Translations under genes and position numbers: made by a program
Notes under the pieces: model-generated
The model's database searches: none
What the model was told of the DNA's origin: nothing
What the model saw: the letters and a program-made list of their open reading frames with translations, nothing else
Part shown: one piece after another, positions 1 to 10,153 of the stretch
Numbering within the stretch: the first letter of the stretch is position 1
Layout of the letters: the number at the start of each line of letters is the position of its first letter
NCBI GenBank assembly: GCA_003427395.1
Contig: BFEA01000050.1
Span: 4,293,581-4,327,436, forward strand
DNA: 33,856 bases
DNA from: Chara braunii
Taxonomy: Eukaryota > Streptophyta > Charophyceae > Charales > Characeae
Direction of reading: 5' to 3'

Positions 1-3
1 CCC

Positions 4-1187
4 GTGCGCCCCAGAACCAGGAACCCGCCACAATGGGCAGTCAAAATGGCTCAGGTCGATATAGACATACACTCACTCAATGTCAATGGACTCATACAAG
101 CAACGCCGGAAAAAAAACAGGCCATATGGACAATGCTCAAGTGCCCGGACACCGGCAGGTGGCCAGATGCGGTGTGTGTCCAAGAAACGCATCTCCAAGA
201 CACCCCTCCGCATGTGGCAAAAGGGAAAAGCATCTGGCCTTATGCCGCCTTCCAGGCCCCTGCAACGAAAAGGGCATCAACAGGGGTGGCGATTTGGATC
301 CCCCCTTCCTCTAGGCTTAAACCGTTATCTGTGCAATATGACCACCTACATGGTAGGTGGGTATGCCTGAGGGTGGCATATGAAGAGGACGAGTTTTATC
401 TCGTCAACATCTACGCCCCCAATGATCCTGTGCATACGGTGGACCTATGGCTCACCCTACTCCAGCAGCTCCCGGAAGACGCCCCGATCATAATGGCAGG
501 GGACTTCAACACCACCCTCGACCCTGTGATGGATCGTAGGTCGACCTCGCAACGACGGCATCGTCGCTACCGCAGCTAGGGCCGGACATTCTTATGCTCA
601 GGCAACTGATGACGGATAGGGGCTTACAAGATGCCTACAGAATGCTACATCCGACACAAAGGGCCTACACTTGCTTGTCCTCCAGGGGTGACGGGGGTCT
701 GGCCAACTCACGTATAGACCTCATGCTCGTCTCTAAAGACTTACTTGGCCTGGTCACCACTGCTGAAATAGCTACCATCAGTCCATGTAAGTCCTTTGAC
801 CATAGAATGATCACGCTGGGACTCTCCTTTCACACCCACATCAAAAGGGGACCAGGGTTCTATAAATTTAACGCCTCGCTGCTATCCCTATTCAAGTTTA
901 AAGACTTGGTAAATGAATTTTGGCTCTACTGGCAGACCCAGAAACCGGAATCTGGAGATAGGGTGGCCTGGTTTAACAACAGTATAGCCCAGCTAAGGGA
1001 CAAGGCGAAAAAAAATTATATTCAATATGCACGGGAGCGTAAAGACATTCTTGACAAACTCATGCGAGACCTGGAAGAATGGGATGACATGCAGATGGCT
1101 GACCCTCTACACCAGCCCTCGTTCCAACAACTGCAAGAAGCGCGGGATCACCTGCAGACATACATACAAAGTCAAACCGAAGCATAG
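4..1187 (+). pseudogene. LINE ORF2, AP-endonuclease domain (frameshifted)
   Basis: This is the N-terminal part of ORF2, an apurinic-type endonuclease that nicks the target DNA for target-primed reverse transcription. Residues expected of the exonuclease III fold are visible: Asn in SLNVNGL, Glu in QETHL, NIYAPN, and GDFNTTLD, all in frame 1 up to about position 535. A frameshift between about 530 and 545 moves the reading into frame 3, which continues through MLRQLMTDRGLQDAYR, RIDLMLVSKDL and SFDHRMI (the C-terminal Asp/His block) and then GPGFYKFN. The likely start is the ATG at 46, in the context MAQVDIDIHSLNVNG. Frame 3 hits a TAG at 1185-1187 but stays open beyond it, so that stop looks like a point mutation rather than the protein end. 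Confidence 0.88.
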
Positions 1188-2723
1188 AGGATTCAGGCTA
1201 GAATTAAAAAAGATCATGGTGATGGGACAATGGCGAAGTCTTTCTTTCGGAAAGCTAAAGCCAGAACCCGGACTGCCACAATCTCAAGGCTTAAGCATCC
1301 CCTCCATGAAGATGCGCATGTAGCCTCTAACGCTTACGCAATTGCGGACTATGCCTCCTGGTACTACCAACACCTATTTACCTCCCAAACCCCTAACAAG
1401 GACCCGACTGAGGTTTCGCGAGCTAGAGAGGACCTGCTACAAGCGGTTCAGTCCCGCCTCACACCGGATCAAAAACATCACCTGGAAGCCCCAATCTCCC
1501 CGACCGAAATTTGGGAGGCCCTCAAAGGAATGGAAGATGAGAAAACACATGGTATCGACGCTTTCCCCAAAGAATTTTGGGTTCACTTCTGGGATCTGCT
1601 CCAGGATGATCTTATGAGCTATATAGCTGCGATCCAGATAGAGGGCTCCTTTGGGGGAATGATTGGCCAGGGAGTCACGACACTCCTCTATAAGAAAGGG
1701 GACAAGGAGGATATAACGAACTACAGACCCATCACCCTCCTCCCAGTCCCCTACAAAATGGTTGCTAAGGCGCTGACTAATCGCCTGCTACCCTTGATGA
1801 ACATGTTGATTCATCCGGATCAAACTGGATTTATGCCTAACCGCAACATTCAAGATAACATTCTTCTGGTCAATGAGACTATCAAATACGCCAGACAACG
1901 GAGAGTTCCGGCGGCAATTCTGTTCATTGACTTTGAAAAGGCGTATGACCACGTTGACTGGGACTTCTTGGACATGTGTCTGGCCAAGATGAACTTCGGA
2001 CCGTCATTCTGCCAATGGATTCGCCTCCTTCACAAGTCGGCCACCACGAACATAATGGTCAATGGTCACCTCTCGCCCCCCATTATATTGCAGAGATCAG
2101 TGCGCCAGGGAGACCCTATTGCACCGCTGCTCTTTGTCATTGTAATGGAAACCCTCGCATCATTGATCAAAGCCCACCCACAGATTAGCAAGGTGCCCAT
2201 CCCGGAACTCCCGCAACACCTCATTCCGATGACGTCGCTGTTTGCGGATGATCTCACCATTCTCATACGTGCCGATGCCGATAGCATTCGGGCCCTCACG
2301 CAAGTTATACATCAGTTCTCGCTAGCGGCAGAAATGAGAGTTAACTGGGGTTCCAAAACGGAAGGCTGGTGGCTGTGCCCTCGGGACCAGCCCCCCCCGG
2401 AGCAGCCTGCAGTTAAGTGGCAAACAAAAGAAGAAGCCATTAGGATTTTGGGCGTCAGACTAACTGCAGTCGGTCCTCCCCCGGATCACGGTGAGGCATT
2501 GGTACACCTAGCAATAGAGCGCCTGGCAAAGTGGGAGGGTCTCCAAACCTCGCTGGTGGGCCGGGCCCTGGCTATTAACAACGCCATCCTCCCGGCGATA
2601 TGGTACAAGTTAGCGGTGTGGCCACTAACGAAACAACAATACGCCCGCCTGAGACGAGCACTCACCACCTACCTATGGAAAAATACAGCAAACTCCCAAA
2701 CATGCATGCACAGAGTTGGCTGA
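1188..2723 (+). pseudogene. LINE ORF2, reverse transcriptase domain
   Basis: This continues the endonuclease reading frame after the stop at 1185-1187. It copies element RNA into DNA at the nicked target. Visible blocks in order are: KSFFRKAKARTRTATISRL; the thumb-side TGFMPNRNIQDNI; motif A FIDFEKAYDHVDW; motif B RQGDPIAPLLF; the catalytic LFADDLTIL; and MRVNWGSKTEGWWL after it. All catalytic aspartates are present and the open stretch is nearly 500 codons. The domain is therefore well preserved apart from a TGA at 2721-2723, after which the same frame continues. A homologue of the WGSKTEGWWL block recurs on the minus strand near 32200. Confidence 0.93.
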
Positions 2724-4541
2724 GATGTCCCCACCCAACCACGACTCAAAGGGGGACTCGGTATCCTCGACCCCGAAAGGGAAAGCGATGCCCTGATCTT
2801 CAAAGTGCTGGTCAGATTGTTGTTGGGGAATGACATCCCTTGGGGGCCTCCGGCCTGCATACAAATAGCTAATCTAGCCCGGCAGTCGACGGGCACAACG
2901 GGGGTGCACCCGCTCCGATGGCTGACTAACAGTCACTGGACGGTTCCGAGCCCGCGCCAGCATGGACATGCAGCAGCCACCCCAGCACAAGCGGCCCGTC
3001 TAGACATTCTAAATGACCCGTTGTGGCCTTTCATGATTAAACTCTGGAGAAAACGGGGTCCTATGCAAAAACAACCCCAGAACCGATGGCACACAGTGTG
3101 GAGGCAACTGCTCTTCGGCAACCCCCATATCCTGGATCAGGCAGGCAACCCCTTTGTGCTCACTACCAACTCTCACTGGTTGAGTTGGGCAAAAAACGGG
3201 ATTTTTACTATTGGGGACCTATGGGATCCTAAGATGAACACCTAGGCAACACCGCAACATCTCCAAGCCAGACGGAAGTACGTAAAAAAAGTGGACGATA
3301 AACTGGCCCAGCTAAGGGAGGCTCTGCCGCTGGCCTGGCAAGCTACCCTTACTGCAGGGCCCACGATACAACAGCAAGACTGGGTCATCACAAATGCTGA
3401 CCTCCCCCTCCCGCCCACTGTGTATAAGGTAAGGACCAACGATGGAGCGAGATGTGCATTGGAAGCTTACGAGCTCGCCAAGCCTGGGGTTCGCTTCTCT
3501 AAACTTACGAGGAAAGAAGACCTGGATACCATTGACGGGTGGGGTGGCCTGATGATAGTAAGGGTAGTTGGAGACCAAGACAATGGCTATTATGTATACG
3601 AGCCCACATTGCCAGTAGCCATGCTGCCATTTGATCCGGATGAATGGGAATGGCCAGTCCACAAGCCCATGCATTTATGGGACTATACAGTCAAGAAAGG
3701 ATACAAAGTGTCCCTCCCGGAACTGCCGACTGACCTCAGATTGCTACAAAGATGGGAGTGTGACTCACCTGTGGACGTGAGCCTTTTGCAAAACCTGTCC
3801 TGGGGCTCATACTCCCAAATTCTCCCCACGAACATGAGGGCATTGCAATGGCAGATCTTACACTGCTGTCTTCCCACGCCGGACTGGCTCGTGTCAAGAA
3901 CAGACCTTGAGCAGAGAGGCTTATTGTCTCCCATTTGCGCCTACTGTGGCAGGTCCACACAGCAGGCCAGAGCAACTTTGGAACATTGACTACTAGCTTG
4001 CCCCATGGTTGCTCAGATATGGAGGTGGTGGGATGCAGCGTTCCACCATTTGGCCGGATTTCACATCCCCTGGGATGTTGGCCTTCTCTTGCTCAACAGA
4101 AACCAGCACCTGTTGAAACAATGGACCCCCTTCGCTGCTAATCTCTTCGCCTACATGAGGCTGCAGGTGCTAATGCTGGCTTGGAGAGCTAGGTGCTCCT
4201 TTGAAAGAAAGGACCACCAGTTTGGGCTACAACAGGCACAACAGGCGATAGACGATGTGATTAGAGCCCGGACCCACGAAGCCAGGAAGGAAATGCAACG
4301 ACATTACCTCAACGAGAAAGAACCCACGGTCAGACAAGCCCTCTGCGATTTGTACCTTCTCATCTGGCAGGACCTGAAGCACATCTTTTCTGAGTTGGAG
4401 GATGGGATTCACATACACTGGAAACCCTGGAGAGCAACGGAACCCCTCTGGCAAAGAAAACCGCTGGGAGACTTTTGTATCCCATACCTCCCAACCAACT
4501 TCGTCTTACTCCCGACCCCTCCGAAACTAACTTCATTTTGA
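2724..4541 (+). pseudogene. LINE ORF2, C-terminal region with zinc-binding motif
   Basis: The same frame as the RT runs on through GGLGILDPERESDALIF, typical of the post-RT part of plant L1 ORF2, and continues to a natural stop after PKLTSF at 4541. In-frame stops at 3243-3245 and 3987-3989 interrupt it. The segment around 3840-4040 resembles the zf-RVT zinc-binding domain: ALQWQILHCCLPT, then CAYCG, a downstream His (LEH), then ACP and a Trp-rich IWRWW. The TGA at 3987-3989 falls inside this motif. The part around 3440-3640 (LEAYELAKPGVRFSKLTR) has a clear homologue on the minus strand at 18535-18715, which identifies LINE copy 2. Confidence 0.85.
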
Positions 4542-4620
4542 GCTATGCTATGCTGTGCCCCCACTCCTGCCCCCTCCCTCGACTTTCATTGGCTCATAGG
4601 ATAATACAAGTGCTGCGGAT

Positions 4621-4833
4621 CATCAGCTGCCAAGGGACAAGAGTGAGGCCAGGCAGACACGACACCGTCTGCGCAAGGAGACCTACAGTCGGGGGTGGTC
4701 AAGAAGGGACAGCATGCGACTACGTCCGGACCATCAGCTGCCAAGGGACAAGAGTGAGGCCGGCCAGACACGACACCGTCTGCGCAAAGAGATCTATAGT
4801 CGGGGGTGGTCAAGAAGGGACAACACGTGGTTA
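4621..4833 (+). repeat. 111-bp tandem duplication in LINE 3' UTR
   Basis: Two adjacent copies, 4621-4731 and 4732 to about 4833, both begin CATCAGCTGCCAAGGGACAA and share GACACGACACCGTCTGCGCA and GGGGGTGGTCAAGAAGGGAC. They differ at scattered positions. They lie just after the ORF2 stop in the LINE 3' UTR and encode nothing recognisable. Confidence 0.9.
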
Positions 4834-4933
4834 CATCTACAGGAAGTGGGATGCACCTGCAATGAGCAGTACCGGCTTGTACCGGCTTGAGCTCTGGACG
4901 TCTCTATCACTCTGGCGCTCTGGAGGGCTACTT

Positions 4934-5112
4934 GGGGATCTGCTGCTCGCAGCAGCCAAAAGTGATGTCTGCCTGAGTTTAGAAGTCAGAACAACGGTCT
5001 TGCTATGTCATTTTGTGAGCTAAGGGATCTGCTGCGTACAGCAGTCAAAAGTGTTGAATGCCTGAGGTTGGAAGTTAGAACATCGGCCGCGCTGTGTCAC
5101 CCTGTGAGATGC
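4934..5112 (+). repeat. ~90-bp tandem duplication in LINE 3' UTR
   Basis: A second, more diverged tandem pair. GGATCTGCTGC recurs at about 4935 and 5025, each followed by a short palindrome-like GCAGC/GCAG, then CCTGAG, a GAAGT block and GAACA, with TGTGAG near the end of each unit. It is independent of the 111-bp pair upstream. Confidence 0.75.
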
Positions 5113-5335
5113 TGCTCAGAATCGGCAGAATGGGCCTCCGCTGCTCACGACATAGCATACCAAACAACTAACTGTATCTAATGTCCTGATGGTCTGTGCA
5201 ATCAGTCATTTGTAACATTGGGGACGCTGGACCCGTTTTCCAGCAGGTGCCGCTCCCCACCAATAGATGGAGCCCCTGACGATTGCTAGGGGTGCCTGCT
5301 CTTACCAGCATCCCTAGCATTTCTGCAGGTGTTTC

Positions 5336-5366
5336 GAAAAAAGAAAAAAAGAAAAACAAAAAAAAA
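5336..5366 (+). other. A-rich 3' tail of LINE, junction with PLE
   Basis: An A-tract broken by single G and C residues follows the LINE 3' UTR and runs directly into the pseudo-LTR sequence beginning CACAGACGCG. It is read as the LINE poly(A) tail. The exact join cannot be set because the A residues could belong to either element. Confidence 0.75.
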
Positions 5367-5931
5367 CACAGACGCGGCCAGGTGAATGGACCCGACACCG
5401 TGTTTCGGCCGGTCGCCTGTCCAGCTTCGTCGGGGGTCAGTCTTGTGCCTAGCGCGGGATGAAAAAGAAGTACTATTACGAATCTTATATACGTTTACGC
5501 CGCCTCAATTTCATACAGTACTGTCGGACCAACACAGTCCATGGATCTATCCAAAGTAATTAGAACAAAAAGCAATAACCCAAGAGAACAACTAATCGAG
5601 ACCTACATAGAGCACAAAAACAGAGACCAGAGAAAAGTTTTGGAAAGATCGAGAAAAAATGTAGCGGAGTCGAGGCAGGCCGGCAGAGACTCAAACAAGG
5701 GTACTAGAAAAGGTTACAGGTAACGGCGTCGAGACTTGGACAGTCAACAAGGAAGGAGATACCAGACAGTCAGTAGCAAAAGGGAGGCAGGGAGTTCGAG
5801 TCCAACAAGTTAAGAAAAGGAAAAAGAAAAAGAAAAAGAAAAACAAGGAGAACCGGAAAAGAGATAGTGGGATCGAATCTCGATAGGCACAAAAATATAA
5901 ACGCAGTAGCAGAAATGCCCACCAAATTCAA
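5365..5931 (-). repeat. PLE pseudo-LTR, 3' copy
   Basis: Direct-repeat partner of 11001-11572. Shared landmarks on the + strand are CACAGACGCG at the left end, CACCGTGTTTCGG, ACGAATCTTATATACGT, CCATGGATCTA, AGGCAGGCCGGCAGAGA and GGGTACTAGAAAAGGTTACA, ending around CCCACCAAAT. Both contain an A/G-rich tract about 120 bp before the right end. The left end touches the LINE A-tail. In element orientation this is the downstream copy. Confidence 0.92.
5389..5438 (-). ncRNA. Hammerhead ribozyme motif, 3' pseudo-LTR copy
   Basis: Minus-strand fold of type I geometry. Stem I is GACCC (5434-5438) with GGGTC (5389-5393). The core is CCGACGA (5427-5433), stem II GCTGG/CCGGC with an 8-nt loop, then GAA (5404-5406), a minimal stem III ACA-CGG-TGT (5395-5403), and C17 at 5394. 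Short stem III hammerheads are a known hallmark of Penelope-like elements. The invariant U4 of CUGANGA is C here, which should abolish cleavage, although stem II is better paired than in the partner copy. Confidence 0.82.
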
Positions 5932-6279
5932 ACAGAAGACAAGTCATAAAACAAGGAGAAGGGGATCAACTCACGAGAGTCCGCTTGGAAAACGCAGAGG
6001 TAGAAAAAAGACAAAGCGCAAGGATTAAACGAGAGACAAATAGACAGAGTAGAAACAAGGAGAAAAGTACAAGTCAAAGGGGAAACAAGTCACGAAATGC
6101 CCGCCAGAATCAGAGCAAAATAGCAATAGAGAAAACAGAAGAGAAGAGAAGGGCATGGAGGGGAAGGAAGCAAGAAGGAAGAAATCAACAGATGGGAATA
6201 GGGAAATAGGAAGAAGCACGAAGGTGTATCAAAAACTAAAACTAACCTACCAGAGAATTTTTGACCCAATGAGTAAAGC
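5932..6279 (-). other. PLE 3' untranslated/decayed region
   Basis: Between the end of the RT frame and the 3' pseudo-LTR. Strongly pyrimidine-rich on the minus strand (purine-rich on +, many GAAAAG/GAGAA blocks). No domain recognised in any frame. It could hold the lost C-terminal end of the RT protein. Confidence 0.5.
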
Positions 6280-7068
6280 AGCTTACCCAACAAAGCCAAC
6301 AATCATTTGAATTCTATTGTAATCTGACCCTTCGAAAAACTTGGCAAAAACTGAAACATCATCAACCAACCTCATCCCACAGAGAGTACGTCGTTCCCGT
6401 CCTAAATGATTCAGAAATTTGAATTAATTAAACACACAATGGAGACACGCTAGTGCAGGACTAGATGACTTCCCCATAGGAATGCCGACAATTGGTCTAA
6501 GTACAACTCTAGTTGCTTTCAGGTAGGTATTGTCAAGGTCAAGAGCTAACATGGTCAACATGTGTTTAAAACGTAATCGAGTGTACCCAGTAGGGGCAAT
6601 CTTCTGTCTCCCCAGCAGGGCTCTTTTCCCTCTCTTTTTAACAAAAATATCATCTCTTCTCTTCGTAATAGCAACAAAGTCATTTGGCAGCCTTGATAAT
6701 AGAGGCGTGTGGAAGTGTTGTAAACATCTCTTTCACATCAAAGCATGCAGCGATCACGTCTTCTCCAGGCAACAGTTTCGTATTAGAAGTCTCAAGTCTT
6801 GAAATCATATCATTGGGGCACCTGAGATTAAAGTTGGAGTCAACGGGAAGCGTCCGCATCAGTTTATTAACAACCTTTGATATCATTCTACTGACACGTA
6901 CCAATGGATCAGAGTAGGAAGGACAAACGGGTCTCCACTTGGCGACGTCCTTGTGTTTGGGAATCGAATAGGTGTTCCTAAGTGACCTTGAGAGTTAAAA
7001 CTGACAATCTTCTGCACACCTAGTTGTTTATACTCCTTTATATTAGAAATAACTTCTGGCTCCAAACA
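6280..7068 (-). pseudogene. PLE reverse transcriptase core
   Basis: The RT palm of the element, read across several frameshifts on the minus strand. In order: PKHKDVAKWRPVCPSYSDPL (around 6940-6990); VRVSRMISKVVNKLMRTLP; motif A CFDVKEMFTTLP with the first catalytic Asp at 6737-6739; then PTGYTRLRFKHML; motif B GIPMGKSSSPALACLHCVFN; and motif C MRLVDDVSVF with the Asp pair inside 6358-6366. The Val-Asp-Asp form, KHK..KWRP and FDV..MFT.LP are Penelope/TERT-like rather than LINE or LTR signatures. In-frame stops occur after HCVFN and after VGFVG (near 6283). A frame change separates motif A from motif B. All three catalytic Asp residues survive. Confidence 0.88.
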
Positions 7069-7205
7069 TTGAGTATACTACTATGCTCAAAACCTTTATT
7101 GTTCGTAAAAAACATATCCATACCCTGCTGGAAAACAATCGGGCAACAGGCACAGGTATCACCGATATTATGATCGATCAGGCTTATGACTAGTCCCTTC
7201 AACCC

Positions 7206-8180
7206 TTACTTCACTTCCAATACTTTTATCATCCCCTCCAACTGAACATTGTCGCTATGACCAGTACTACAGTTGAAGCAAAAAAGTAAATCCCTATTTG
7301 AAATCGAAAAGGTGCACTTATCCACCTGAATATTGCCCAATCCTTTGAGAATATAGTTTCTTAACGACTTAAGATTACGACGAAATGCGGGATACATAAT
7401 ATTCTTAATGTTTTTTACCAGTCTTGGAATCCAGTTTTCCTCGTTGAATCTGAAAGTCACATGTTGTCATGCTCTCCTCGTATTGGAAACTCAGAATATT
7501 TGACATGAACACACAAATGATGATTGCTGCGAGAAACTTCGAAAATTATGCAAAAAATCTCCAACCGACTTATTTCTTGTCCAGACGACTCTCAGTTTCC
7601 TACAAATAATCCGTTGCAGGGAAGAACAAATAGAGGACGATCTGATAGTTGCCAAACACACATCTCTGATCTGTTTCTTCAAAAGACATGAATCAAAATA
7701 AATTCTAATAGTTACTCTAATTATCTTAAGATTCACTGAAAACTTATTTCTGACAACACGAGCTATTCTCGCTCGCAACGTCGATCTATTGTCTTTTTTT
7801 GAAAAACATTTGATACAGTTAAATAATAGAAGGAGTCTATTGAACGACTCCGGGTACAGTCTCTTGCACTTAGAAGGTGACCTCAACAACTCAGTAAGCC
7901 TCCCTTTAAGCTTCTCGAATTGTGAACAATATCGTGAAATACTAACAAAAAACGGACTAACTCCTGGTACAAGTTTTGCCATGCAATGTTTAAACAATTT
8001 GGTACTGCACTCTGTCTTGACTATTGATGAGCCATAGCACCTTCTGAAAAGTTTCCACCTATCGATCAAAACATTCCCTACTACACACTTCATGGATACG
8101 ACTCCGATATGACTTCGAAAGCACTCATCCAGGATCTGAAGAAGGCTAGAAGAGGTGATGCCAATGGAAGATTCAAACAC
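7206..8180 (-). pseudogene. PLE linker / RT N-terminal extension
   Basis: Two long minus-strand frames (8180-7491 and 7460-7206) lie between the nuclease and the RT core. The first encodes about 229 residues, Arg/Lys-rich, ending KLRVVWTRNKSVGDFLHN and a Cys pair (SFVCSCQIF). That resembles the basic N-terminal RT region of Penelope-like proteins, where a T/R-rich strand and a C.C pair precede the fingers. The second (NEENWIPRLVKNIKNIMYP) is less certain. The two are in different frames, so at least one frameshift lies near 7470-7490. Placement between known domains is the main evidence; no catalytic motif is expected here. Confidence 0.65.
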
Positions 8181-8267
8181 AGATGGAGCATTACATACAA
8201 GAGTAGAGTTCGAACTAGCAAGAGTGCAAACTCCCTTCCTTTGGCGTCTACGTTCCTTTTTCCCAAG

Positions 8268-8775
8268 TCATTTTTTCTTCCGTTCTCTGCGTCTCCCGTT
8301 GGTAGTGATTGAATTCAGAAAAGGACTAAACCGTCTGATAAAATAACTTTCAGTGCGCAAGAGTTGTTCGTTATTCAAACACGCAATAAGAATCGCCATG
8401 TATCCTCCGGTCTGACAATGCCTTAGCCACCTATACAATTTGTCGTTCCTCACATTCGGGTTCAGCGGAGCCGTAACTTTGTCAACAAGTTCCTTCCACC
8501 TAAAACGGATCGGTCAGCTAGAACAACCAACATACACATGCTTACACCACGGGCACAACAACGCATAAACCAGGGGGCAAGGGCACGAGATGAAGTTATA
8601 ACCATCGGAAAATAAATCACGAAGGAATGGAATGAATTTGTTACACCATGGAATCAGCCCTTGGAGGATAAGCCAAACTACAACCAATTGGAACGCGTTG
8701 TCAAACTTACCCTTCTTCAGCAAGGTTTTATTTCGACGTGTGTCTCTACATGCAAGAGCTAAATCAAAGAGATCA
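8268..8775 (-). pseudogene. GIY-YIG endonuclease domain upstream of PLE RT
   Basis: This nuclease would nick target DNA for priming. Read 5'->3' on the minus strand: a lead-in DLALACRDTRRNKTLLKK, then LVYALLCPWCKHVYVGCSS (the two Tyr of GIY-YIG with the C..C pair usual in Penelope nucleases), a TGA at about 8511-8513, then in the same frame PIRFRWKELVDKV (the catalytic Arg), a long KLYRWLRHC helix, and RTESYFIRRFSPFLNS with the metal-binding Glu and closing Asn. All the family's key residues are present in the right order. The only lesion in this stretch is the single TGA. It precedes the RT on the coding strand, so the domain order is permuted relative to classical Penelope. Confidence 0.87.
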
Positions 8776-8789
8776 CCAGCGCTCGGTTA

Positions 8790-9610
8790 CCGACCTTAGC
8801 ATCCACCGGAGACATCCTCTTCCCCCTCTTTGCTTCGCTCGGCCAGATCCTTCAAATTCTCGGAGTCTTCAATATAAAGGACCTCGTCGTCCCCTAACAT
8901 CCGCTTGCTATCTCGTTTACCATAAACACGTTTAGTGTAAATACCCGCGATCTCCTCCACTGAAGACTTGATAGTGATGTAGGACCATTGTAGGTGAGTC
9001 GGTCGTCATCGCATAGTTTCTCAATCTCCGTTTCTTCATCTTTGAGTTCTTCGCAGACTCTTCTCTGAAAGCTCTCCCGATCCTCATTTAGAATTCTCTC
9101 AAACCCCATACTCGCGCGCTCCTGTATTTCTCCCGATTGCTTCGGACTAACGACCTTAACCTGATCCTAAGATTTGAGGGTGACCCGCTTTTTCGCAGAA
9201 TGCGCTTTCTCTTCACGCTAGATGGAGTAGGAGTAGTCGCAATGCTGACCCGCTTGATCCGCTCTTTGAGGGCTTCAACCTCTCTTTCTGCCAAATCTTT
9301 ATCGTCCCGAAGTCTGCGATATGCTTCAGACAACTTTACGTAATCACCCGCCGTGGGAGTGCCACCACTTTGAACATTATTCTGCATCGCAGTTGTCGTA
9401 GCAGCCCCTGTTGTAGCATGCAAAAAACTTATCATCAACGCCTTGACTTGTTCCTTCAAGCATAAAACATATTCGATGAGATACTAATTGTCTGACCTTA
9501 GCGCCTGCAGTTCCTGATTCGTGCCATTGACTCGACACGCCTTTCGTTGCACGTCAGCCATCACATGCTTCAGTTGAAGAATCCATCATCCTTCTTCTTA
9601 ATAGCGTCGT
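8790..9610 (-). pseudogene. PLE N-terminal coiled-coil and SAP-like region
   Basis: Several minus-strand frames form a continuous protein-like path. LKHVMADVQRKACRVNG.. (ending at a TAG) runs into the frame 9459-9088. This carries a clear coiled coil (LSEAYRRLRDDKDLAEREVE) and a Ser/Thr/Arg-rich basic stretch. Frame 9109-8894 follows: FERILNEDRESFQRRVCEEL, then KLCDDDRLTYNG, which after a frameshift continues as SSVEEIAGIYTKRVYGKRDS. The last part resembles a SAP-type DNA-binding helix pair (..L...C.d..l.YnG...). The tail (LYIEDSENLKDLAERSKEGE) is acidic. Function is inferred only: nucleic-acid binding or multimerisation ahead of the nuclease. I cannot tell whether this was one polyprotein with GIY-YIG-RT or a separate ORF1. 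Confidence 0.55.
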
Positions 9611-9797
9611 CCGCCTGGTCTTTCTTCATGTCATCATCCGTTCGTCTTCGAATAACCTCTGCGGTCAAGGGAATAAGGGATTCACCGACTTCAACTTTCT
9701 TACCCAGTACCTCTTCGCAAACGAGTTCCATCTGGCTACCAACCATTTTTCCAATGTTGGCCTTGAATTTTTTTTTGCCCTTTTCCTCCTTTAACAA
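9611..9797 (-). pseudogene. PLE coiled-coil segment downstream of MITE
   Basis: Minus-strand frame reading LLKEEKGKKKFKANIGKMVG, then QMELVCEEVLGKKVEVGE and an Arg/Asp/Lys-rich tail. Charged and helical, it fits as the continuation of the coiled coil on the other side of the foldback insertion (KREKEEAAKKEEAGG.. near 10190-10240). The ORF tracks straight into the MITE arm, which shows that the MITE interrupts it. Confidence 0.5.
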
Positions 9798-10153
9798 CCA
9801 TTTCGTCAATATGGACATTTTTTATTTTTTGAGCGAAATTGAAACTGAGTTTTTTCAACTTTTTTGGCCGAATACTCAGTCTAAATTTGTTGCTCCTAAG
9901 GGTCCGGCGTTTGTAAAACGCTGGATCCCTTGGATGTATCAGGACTAAGCTTGAGACCAGATACATCCAGGGGGGAGCGCCTGGATGTATCTGGTCTCAA
10001 GCTAGGTCCAGATCCATACAGGGGGTCCAACGTTTTAAAAACGCATGACCCTCAAAAACAGCAAATTTAGACTGAGTTTTCGACCAAAAAAGTTGAAAAA
10101 ACTCGGTTTCAATTTCGTTCAAAAAATAAAAAATGTCCATTTTGACGAAATGG
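9798..10153. mobile_element. 356-bp foldback MITE with ~170-bp inverted arms
   Basis: A near-perfect palindrome. The left arm starts CCATTTCGTCAATATGGACA at 9798 and the right arm ends as its inverted complement at 10153, with a spacer of under 10 bp around 9976. Both arms carry the same landmarks: ACTCAGTCTAAATTT, AACGYTGGAYCC-like and GAGACCAGATACATCCAGG. There is no coding capacity. It sits inside the PLE coiled-coil frame, so it is younger than the PLE. I found no convincing target duplication, so the superfamily is unassigned; long inverted arms suggest a Mutator-like or foldback element. Confidence 0.88.

Larger units (their letters stand above)
1..5364 (+). mobile_element. L1-type LINE, 5' end cut by window
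   Basis: Non-LTR retrotransposon on the + strand. The window opens just before the start of ORF2, so ORF1 and the 5' UTR lie outside. In order I see an AP endonuclease, a reverse transcriptase with FADD, a C-terminal zinc-binding region, a 3' UTR with two tandem duplications, and an A-rich tail ending at about 5364, where the pseudo-LTR of the next element begins. The order EN-RT-zinc domain plus an A tail is that of plant L1-like LINEs. The copy is dead. A second copy of the same family lies on the minus strand (17291-18879 and 32126-32260), which supports the 3' boundary: about 110 bp before each tail are similar in inverted orientation. Confidence 0.9.
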
